From JAIOTG01 sp964644045 (GTDB lineage: Bacteria > Patescibacteriota > Patescibacteriia > Patescibacteriales > JAGXOH01), in assembly GCA_964644045.1 (NCBI GenBank), contig CAZXUK010000018.1, positions 1 to 19,710 on the forward strand: DNA of 19,710 nucleotides. The letters are read 5' to 3'. Below the pieces are notes generated by a model. That model ran no database searches. It was given only the letters and a program-made list of their open reading frames with translations, and was not told the DNA's origin. Positions 14,242-19,710 of this stretch are shown one piece after another. The translations under genes and the position numbers were made by a program. The first letter of the stretch is position 1; every line of letters starts with the position of its first letter.

Positions 14242-15126
14242 TTAAGAAACAAGTATTGCTCCCGCAAACATCAAAATAATCGCTACTAATTTTAGCAACA
14301 CAGTAGATTTACCCATCTCTTCTTTCAGTATTCTGGGGTAAAATATACTTAAGAACACGGCAAAAATCAATACAAACAATGGTTGGATTGAAGAAAGGGC
14401 GTTGACTAAAGTAACATACCCAACAGATGCAGCGATTGTAATAAATATGACTCCGACCACATTTAGGGATTCATTTAATGAAACCACACCAATAACTTTT
14501 TTGCCGTGTTCTTTCACGGTTGATATAAAATCAGGAAAGCAAATGAAATAAACAGGGATTAAAGCAACGATTGTTCCGATCCTTGTCCATGAGAAAATTG
14601 TCCAAAAATCAGCAAAACCTAACAAGTATTTTGTAATAACCTGATTAATCGCAAGAAAAAGGGAAGACAATATCATAAGCCAGAAGGCTTTTCCGAAACT
14701 AATTTTTGTAATTTTCTTTGACGATATCAAGAAAGCTCCAATGACTAATAAAAAAATTCCTAGATATTTTATTGGCGCAAAAAATTCTCCGAGAAAAATT
14801 GAAGCAAGAATTAAAATAAATAATGGAGTTAAGTAAAAAAGTGGGGTTATACGAGATATTTCTTCAATTTTGACAGCTTTGAAATAAAAAAAACTCATCA
14901 GAATATAAAATACTCCGGAAACAAAAGCCAATAAAATGTTAATATAAGATAATTCGGAAAAGCCGTGAGTATAATAAACAATAATACTTGCGATTAATCC
15001 TATAATACCAATAATCATTACAGGAACAATCGGTTTCCTGATCCATTTGGTTAAAACATACTTATCAACTATGTTTACAATTGCCCAAGTAAATGCTGCT
15101 AAAATTGAAAACAAAATCCACTCCAT
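14242..15126 (-). CDS. EamA/DMT-family permease (first of two)
   Basis: The 294-residue protein has about 10 predicted membrane helices in two EamA halves. The first begins MEWILFSILAAFTWAIVNIV. FYFKAVKIEEISRITPLFYL, the typical end of half one, lies near 80-99, followed by a helix with GEFFAPIKYLGIFLLVIGAFL. Half two has VNALSSIQPLFVLIFAVFLS and a last helix ending GAILVS. Proteins of this family export or exchange amino acids, sugars, nucleotide sugars or other metabolites. The substrate is unknown. It is 294 residues, normal for the family. It is the last gene before an attC-like site and shares fold but not close sequence with the second permease at 18634-19491. Confidence 0.88.
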   Translation of the reverse strand: MEWILFSILAAFTWAIVNIVDKYVLTKWIRKPIVPVMIIGIIGLIASIIVYYTHGFSELSYINILLAFVSGVFYILMSFFYFKAVKIEEISRITPLFYLTPLFILILASIFLGEFFAPIKYLGIFLLVIGAFLISSKKITKISFGKAFWLMILSSLFLAINQVITKYLLGFADFWTIFSWTRIGTIVALIPVYFICFPDFISTVKEHGKKVIGVVSLNESLNVVGVIFITIAASVGYVTLVNALSSIQPLFVLIFAVFLSIFYPRILKEEMGKSTVLLKLVAIILMFAGAILVS

Positions 15127-15196
15127 ATAAAACGATTATTTTGTAAAATTAATAAAGTTTGCTAAAAGTTCATCGAGTGCGCGTGTAGTGAGTTTC

Positions 15197-15515
15197 ATTT
15201 AACATATCGGCGTATCTGAAGTTTTATTTTCTCTACCTTGTTAATTTTATCAATAAAAGAGAAAAAAATTTGGGTGAGCAAGCGTAAGAAAAATAACTTT
15301 ATAAAACATTGAAATACTACAACATCCAAACTAAAAAAATTATTTCTACTACTAAACCAATAATAAGATAATAAGATAATTTGAAATTTTTTTATATTCC
15401 TCTTTCGTTAAGCTGTGAATAGTCTTTATGATCATAAAAAAAGTTATTGTGACTATTATTGGCATATTTTATAAAGTTATTTTTTAGCTTGCGAACCAAA
15501 TATGCCATGTTATGT
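15197..15515 (-). other. Weak, long attC-like pair enclosing a small ORF; gap 15127-15570
   Basis: On the minus strand, ACATAAC (15515-15509) and GTTAAAT (15203-15197) have arms that match in part (AACATGGCATATTTG against AACATATCGGCGTATCTG), with two extra bases by the core. GTTAAAT fits GTTRRRY and is followed by the same bases (GTTAAATGAAA) that occur at the 14040 site. The 319-base length is far more than a normal attC (about 55-150), so an insertion or two merged sites is possible. The rest of this 444-base gap holds a disrupted small ORF and a 10-bp inverted repeat (15460-15469 with 15498-15507). Confidence 0.3.
15317..15465 (-). pseudogene. Tiny membrane-protein ORF broken by an 8-bp tandem duplication
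   Basis: From the ATG at 15465 the frame reads MPIIVTITFFMIIKTIHSLT and continues KEEYKKISNYLII, then stops at 15352 after 37 residues. The minus-strand string TCTTATTA occurs twice in tandem (15361-15376). With one copy removed the frame goes on as GLVVEIIFLVWML and ends at 15317, giving a 46-residue protein with a clean C-terminal membrane helix. The restored frame is the evidence for a frameshift; no family is recognised. The 37-residue version could also be real. Confidence 0.4.
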
Positions 15516-15570
15516 GATGTAGAAAACATTTTGATTTTGCGAAGTGAAACGGAGCAAAATATTCGCAACT

Positions 15571-16260
15571 TTATTTTCCGTAAATACTGTCCAACAACCT
15601 TCTAAAGAAAGAAAAGTCCTCTTCATGATAATACTTCCCCAGCATTGTCAAAATATCTTCTCTGCTTTTACCTCGTTCTTTTAAATATTGAAATTGCTTG
15701 ATAAAGGCATATTGTTCAACCGGATTATTTGGGTATGTATGTTCAGTTTTTAAGTCTTCAAAGGCAAATCTTTGCATATTTTTCTGATATTCCTCCGGCG
15801 TTTTGGAATCCAAAAAATTTTGGCAATGCGCCAATTCATGACACAACCAAGCAATTTCGTCAGGATTTTCCCGCGCTTCAAAATAACTTTGCTTGATTAG
15901 GATAAGTTGATTTTCCGCAATAGATTCAGAGGGCTGGCTTCCTTTAACCCACAAATCGTCCGGCACGACTGCAATAGTAATACCGTCCAGTCTTTCATCG
16001 TGGAGAGCCTTGCGTTGTGCTTGATATTGTTGTGGGAGATTTCTTGCCTTTAACAATGATACTCTTTCAGCATCGCCCTCTTTTAATCCTAAACACTCTC
16101 GCAAGTGTTGCTTAATTGCTTTTTTGTCTTCCGCCTGCTCGGTTTCTAAATCACGGGGGATAGGTCTCTCCGGATCGGCAGTTGGAGATTTTTCCGGTGT
16201 TTTCTTCCCGCGCAATTCAGGTTGTTGATTAATTTGTTTTGATTCGTCTTCTATACTCAT
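15571..16260 (-). CDS. Hypothetical protein with HExxH zinc-peptidase motif
   Basis: The 229-residue protein has a low-complexity, Pro/Glu/Lys-rich N-terminus (about 1-48) and then a compact domain. WLCHELAHCQNF (138-149) contains HELAH (141-145), the zinc and catalytic motif of HExxH metallopeptidases. NPVEQYAF (179-186) follows about 37 residues later; its Glu182 is a good third ligand, as in many small gluzincin-like proteins. The C-terminus is rich in aromatic and charged residues (YHEEDFSFFRRLL). No signal peptide or membrane helix is seen, so it is predicted to be cytoplasmic. The substrate is unknown, and two Cys flank the motif (140 and 146). It lies among cassette-like cargo genes; roles in toxin, anti-phage or regulatory proteolysis are possible but not shown. 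Confidence 0.65.
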   Translation of the reverse strand: MSIEDESKQINQQPELRGKKTPEKSPTADPERPIPRDLETEQAEDKKAIKQHLRECLGLKEGDAERVSLLKARNLPQQYQAQRKALHDERLDGITIAVVPDDLWVKGSQPSESIAENQLILIKQSYFEARENPDEIAWLCHELAHCQNFLDSKTPEEYQKNMQRFAFEDLKTEHTYPNNPVEQYAFIKQFQYLKERGKSREDILTMLGKYYHEEDFSFFRRLLDSIYGK

Positions 16261-16400
16261 ATTTTGTTTATAAAGAAAATTAAGTTACAAATAAATTTCT
16301 TAGAGGTCTATTCCATTATATCATTTTTTAAGATAAAAATTAATCCAAAAAATTTAAAAATGTTTTCTGTTTCGCATAACGTTTATGTGTAGTCGTAGCG

Positions 16401-16416
16401 TCCGCCTGCCGGCGGA
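16401..16416. repeat. GC-rich palindrome between the ATPase and HExxH genes
   Basis: TCCGCC-TGCC-GGCGGA forms a 6-bp stem with a 4-base loop, in strongly AT-rich surroundings. It may be a terminator-like or REP-like element. GCATAAC (16374-16380) next to it, read as GTTATGC on the minus strand, resembles an attC core, but the outer arms do not pair. Confidence 0.5.
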
Positions 16417-16443
16417 TAGGAGTTCAATTTTCAAATTAACAAA

Positions 16444-18516
16444 TTATTTTTTCACTTTCAAAAACTTGGCATTTATAGCCACAATAACTGTGCTTAATGA
16501 CATCAGAGCTGCACCAATTGCGGGAGATATGATAATTCCATATCCAATCAATACTCCTGCCGCCAAAGGTATTGCCACGACATTATATCCTGTTGCCCAG
16601 AAAAGATTCTGGACCATCTTGCTATATGTTGCCTTCCCGAATAAAATTAATGAAATTACATCTTTAGGGTTGCTGTTTACCAATATTATGTCTGCGGTTT
16701 CAGCCGCAATATCTGTGCCTGATCCTATGGCAATCCCCACGTCAGCTTGAGCAAGCGCGGGAGCGTCATTAATTCCATCACCTGTCATTGCAACAAATTT
16801 ACCTTTATTTTGTAATTCTTTAATCTTCTCTAATTTTTCGTGTGGCAATACTTCCGCAAAAAAACCATCAAGTTTTAATTTATTTGAAACCGATTTAGCA
16901 ATCGTTTTATTATCTCCGGTTAACATCCAACATTTTATCCCTAACTCTTGAAGTTGTTTTATTGCCTCATAAGATTCCGGTCTTATTTTATCCGCTAAAG
17001 TAATCACGCCAATTGGTTTATTGTTTACAAGCACAAAAACCAAAGTTCCGCTATCATCCATTTTTGAGCCTGACACTTTTATATTGTTTTTTGTAATATA
17101 TTTTTGGCTTACAAGCTTAACGGTTTTTCCGCCAACCTCTCCTTCAACACCCTCTCCCTTCATTACTTTAAAGTTAGTTACATCCATATCCCCACTCCCA
17201 ATCTGTTTCGCTTTTTTAATAATTCCTTTTGCTATTGGATGCTCAGAATTTTTCTCAATAGATGAGGCTAATTCCATAAGCTTCTGTTCGCTATAATCTC
17301 TATCAAATATTGAAATTGAAGTTACTCCAAATTTTCCCTCTGTCAATGTTCCCGTCTTATCAAATACGATTGTTGTAATTTTTCTTGAGTTTTCAAATGT
17401 TGTTCTGTTTCTTATTATCAGACCGTTCTTGGCAGACAATGAAGTTGAAACAGCGCTAACAAGAGGAATGGCCAAACCTAAAGCATGGGGGCATGTTATA
17501 ACCATTACTGTAGCCATCCTTTCTATGGCAAATGCCATACCGGGGCCATAAATGATCCAATAGGTAAATGTTCCGACCCCTGTTATAACAGCAATAATAG
17601 TAAGCCATTTAGCAGCTACATCAGCCAATCTTTGAGTTTTAGATTTTGATGCCTGCGCATTCTTTACAAGATCAATGACTTTATTCAGATATGATTCTTC
17701 TCCTATTCCTTCAGCCTTAACCTCAAGAATCTCATCACCATTAATAGAACCTCCTATTACTTTATCGTCTTTCTTTTTTTGGACCGGCATTGATTCTCCT
17801 GTCAACATTGACTCATCAAGATAACTGGTTCCTTTTATAATAATACCGTCGGCGGGAATCTTTTCTCCCGCCCTAACAAGAATTATATCTCCTTTCTTTA
17901 ATTCAGAAATCTTCACATCCTTGCCATTGCTTAAACGGGCCGTGTCAGGCAATAGCTGAGCTAATTTTTCTAATGCCTTAGAGGCTCCGATAACAGATTT
18001 CATTTCAATCCAATGTCCCGCAAGCATAATATCTATTAAGGTGGCTAACTCCCAGAAAAAAAATTTCCCTTTCAATCCAAACACGACAGCGGAACTATAA
18101 GAATAGGCAACAAAAATTGCTAAAGCAATTAGCGTCATCATTCCCGGTTGTTTCTTTTTCAATTCTTCAAATATACCCTTAAGAAACGGCCAACCACCAT
18201 AAAAAAATATAAAACTGGATAATACCCATAAAACATACTTGTCTCCGGTGAAGCTATAACTTATATTAAGGAAGCCTTGAATCAAAGGAGATAAAAGAAG
18301 TATTGGAACAGTAACAATTGTTGATACTATGAATCTTTTTTTGAAATCTTTAACCATATGCTTGTGATGTTCTGAATGATCATGCTTTTTGTGCATAGAA
18401 TGATTATGGTCAGAGGACTTGTCATCCTCTGCTTTGGCAAGTGTAGCACCGTCCATGGTGCATTTCCCCGGCTCGTTATACTCCATTCCACATTTTGGGC
18501 ATTTGTATTTATACAT
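16444..18516 (-). CDS. Heavy-metal P1B ATPase, CopB-like (CPH type)
   Basis: The 690-residue protein is a full P1B ATPase that pumps copper or silver out of the cell. The N-terminus has a cysteine motif YKCPKCGMEY (4-13) plus Cys19, like the heavy-metal-binding domain of such pumps. Eight His fall within 37-53. Conserved blocks are TGES (239-242), the membrane ion site CPH (342-344) and DKTGTLT (386-392, phosphorylated Asp386). HP (426-427), TGDN (533-536) and GDGINDAP (579-586) are also present, and MSLSTVIVAINA (672-683) is in the last helix. CPH with the final MSxST helix is the P1B-3/CopB pattern rather than CPC (CopA). No copper regulator or chaperone lies next to it. No Shine-Dalgarno site is present. 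Confidence 0.95.
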   Translation of the reverse strand: MYKYKCPKCGMEYNEPGKCTMDGATLAKAEDDKSSDHNHSMHKKHDHSEHHKHMVKDFKKRFIVSTIVTVPILLLSPLIQGFLNISYSFTGDKYVLWVLSSFIFFYGGWPFLKGIFEELKKKQPGMMTLIALAIFVAYSYSSAVVFGLKGKFFFWELATLIDIMLAGHWIEMKSVIGASKALEKLAQLLPDTARLSNGKDVKISELKKGDIILVRAGEKIPADGIIIKGTSYLDESMLTGESMPVQKKKDDKVIGGSINGDEILEVKAEGIGEESYLNKVIDLVKNAQASKSKTQRLADVAAKWLTIIAVITGVGTFTYWIIYGPGMAFAIERMATVMVITCPHALGLAIPLVSAVSTSLSAKNGLIIRNRTTFENSRKITTIVFDKTGTLTEGKFGVTSISIFDRDYSEQKLMELASSIEKNSEHPIAKGIIKKAKQIGSGDMDVTNFKVMKGEGVEGEVGGKTVKLVSQKYITKNNIKVSGSKMDDSGTLVFVLVNNKPIGVITLADKIRPESYEAIKQLQELGIKCWMLTGDNKTIAKSVSNKLKLDGFFAEVLPHEKLEKIKELQNKGKFVAMTGDGINDAPALAQADVGIAIGSGTDIAAETADIILVNSNPKDVISLILFGKATYSKMVQNLFWATGYNVVAIPLAAGVLIGYGIIISPAIGAALMSLSTVIVAINAKFLKVKK

Positions 18517-18633
18517 ATTAAATATTTTTATAAATTAAAGGCTATAATTATTATATAAAATTTATCTTTTTAAATAAATCTTTTTCTAAAACAAAGTGCC
18601 TGTTCAGTTAAACAAATCAAAATCAATAAAATT

Positions 18634-19491
18634 TTAGGTTAAGATTAAGATTATCCCAATAATTAAAATAGTGGTTGAAAAGAGCTTTCTGGGAATATTT
18701 GTTTCATTAAAAATTTTTCCGGAAAACATTATCACAACCAACGATGATGACATTAAAAGAGGGTTAACCAAGCTAATTTCTTTTAATGAGGTCGCATAAT
18801 ATTGTCCAACCTGAGAAATTATTAATAAAGCTCCGATTATTAAATAATGTTTAAAATTTAAAGATATCGATTTCTTTACTTGGGGAATTTTTTTAGTAAA
18901 TGTAATTAAAATTAAAAAATTTATTGTAAAAAAAATTGATAAATAAAATATAAAAGTTAAAGGATTAACTGAAAATAGAGTATATTTATCAAGAATTGCC
19001 GTTACTGAAAAGAAAATAATTGGGAGAATTACAAGAAATTTTTTGTGTTTGATAAAATCAATGAATGGAGATAATAAATTTTTCTCTTTTGAAAGATTTA
19101 ATGCATAAAGACTTAGAGTTACAAGCAAAATTCCTATAGCTTTAAAAAGAGTTAATGATTCTCCTAAAAAAATCAACGCAAAAATAAATACAAAAAAAGG
19201 AATTAAATTTAGCATTGGAGTAACATAACTGACTTCAAATTTTTGAAATGATTTATTTCTATAATAAACTCCCGCTGTTGCGAACAAGGATATTAAAAAT
19301 ATGAGGAGCAAGCTAATTATGTCAATAGTTAAATCTATAAAGAAAGACATAATTATTACAAACCCCAATCCAAAGATTGTTCTTATAAAAGAAAAAACCA
19401 AAGGAGAATCATTTTTTAAGAGCTTTTTTGTATACAAATACTCTGCTGATCTTGCTACAATAAATAGTATAATAAATAGAATCCATGGCAT
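18634..19491 (-). CDS. EamA/DMT-family permease (second of two)
   Basis: The start is placed at the ATG 19489-19491 (285 residues, MPWILFIILFIVARSAEYLY). An upstream in-frame GTG at 19566 would add 25 residues and run into the attC-like site. The protein has about 10 membrane helices. The first half ends in KFEVSYVTPMLNLIPFFVFI, and a GESLTLFKAIGILLVTLSLY helix follows. The second half contains LKEISLVNPLLMSSSLVVIM and a last helix ending IILILT. The fold is the same as the permease at 14242-15126, but the sequences differ widely. Substrate unknown. A TATAAT-like string lies 13 bases before the start, so the gene may carry its own promoter. The copper pump starts 117 bases downstream, and no attC-like structure lies between them. 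Confidence 0.82.
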   Translation of the reverse strand: MPWILFIILFIVARSAEYLYTKKLLKNDSPLVFSFIRTIFGLGFVIIMSFFIDLTIDIISLLLIFLISLFATAGVYYRNKSFQKFEVSYVTPMLNLIPFFVFIFALIFLGESLTLFKAIGILLVTLSLYALNLSKEKNLLSPFIDFIKHKKFLVILPIIFFSVTAILDKYTLFSVNPLTFIFYLSIFFTINFLILITFTKKIPQVKKSISLNFKHYLIIGALLIISQVGQYYATSLKEISLVNPLLMSSSLVVIMFSGKIFNETNIPRKLFSTTILIIGIILILT

Positions 19492-19564
19492 AATATGAAG
19501 ATAAATTATAAAACATATATAAATCTTATAACCTTTCAAATATAAAACGGCTTTTCTCGATTCC

Positions 19565-19688
19565 ACTTAACATCGGGGTTCAAAGAAGTCCCGAAGCGAT
19601 TTTGGAAAATACGACCTGCCCGCCAATCGCTGCGCTCAAGGCGCTGGCAGGCGGGGCCGAGCAATTTTCCTTTTATCCCTTGTTATAT
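19565..19688 (-). other. attC-like recombination site (second copy)
   Basis: On the minus strand this 124-base element runs from ATATAAC (19688-19682) to GTTAAGT (19571-19565), which fits GTTRRRY. The arms AACAAGGGATAAAAG and CTTTGAACCCCGATGTT pair imperfectly, with two or more extra bases on one side. The 54-base centre (19604-19657) matches the first site (14086-14139) with two differences. It lies upstream of the second permease, where the end of the previous cassette is expected; that cassette's gene would be to the right of the window. Confidence 0.6.
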
Positions 19689-19710
19689 GACCCGAACGAA
19701 ACGAAGTGTA

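Noticed and set aside
16374..16428. Third attC-like site after the copper pump
   Set aside because: A GTTATGC core and a small palindrome are present, but the outer arms do not pair, so it is recorded only as a palindrome.
19492..19566. GTG start at 19566 for the second permease
   Set aside because: It would overlap the core of the attC-like site and add residues that do not fit the family, which normally starts at the first helix.
1..19710. tRNA, rRNA or CRISPR elsewhere in the window
   Set aside because: I saw no cloverleaf, rRNA sequence or spaced repeats by eye; a tRNA or Rfam scan would be needed to exclude weak cases.

Overview
The window looks like a piece of a Patescibacteria (CPR) genome, probably Parcubacteria-like. 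The grounds are AT-rich DNA, very short gaps between genes, few strong Shine-Dalgarno sites, a short VirB2-like pilin of the kind common in CPR, a ribosomal protein S6 with a long Lys/Glu tail, a cytoplasmic-type RecA, and standard stop codons (TGA is used as a stop). The phylum is an inference from this gene set, since no rRNA is present.

Layout. (1) 195-2578, minus strand: a pilin-like protein, a membrane-anchored glycoside-hydrolase-fold protein and a ROK-family sugar kinase, in that transcription order. (2) 2786-6473, plus: a Wzx-type flippase, a GT-B glycosyltransferase, an S4-domain RluD-type pseudouridine synthase and a 54-residue CxxC protein, closed by a strong terminator. (3) 6538-9238, plus: a truncated sigma-factor remnant between two copies of a promoter-like sequence, then pcm, an AlkD-type DNA glycosylase and recA. 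(4) 9293-11343, minus: rpsF-ssb-rpsR-efp, with tandem heptamers and alternative hairpins upstream. (5) 11593-13200, minus: a membrane and GAF-domain sensor without a kinase domain. (6) 13469-13921, plus: a compact amino-acid-kinase-fold protein with a good promoter and terminator.

From about 14039 to the right end the character changes. All genes lie on the minus strand and are accessory: two EamA/DMT permeases, an HExxH protein with a predicted zinc-protease motif, and a CopB-like P1B ATPase. They are separated by longer gaps. Two 124-131 base imperfect palindromes (14039-14169 and 19565-19688) have the layout of integron attC sites: GTTRRRY at the end downstream of the gene, complementary outer arms with two or more extra bases on one side, and a GC-rich centre. 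A weaker, longer pair lies at 15197-15515. The best reading is a gene-cassette array, or cassette-like mobile region, transcribed right to left. No integrase is in the window; if it exists it should lie to the right of 19710.

How the parts fit together: blocks 1-2 suggest cell-surface polysaccharide and pilus functions, blocks 3-4 are housekeeping (protein and DNA repair, translation, single-strand binding), and the right third is a flexible cargo region carrying membrane transport and metal efflux.
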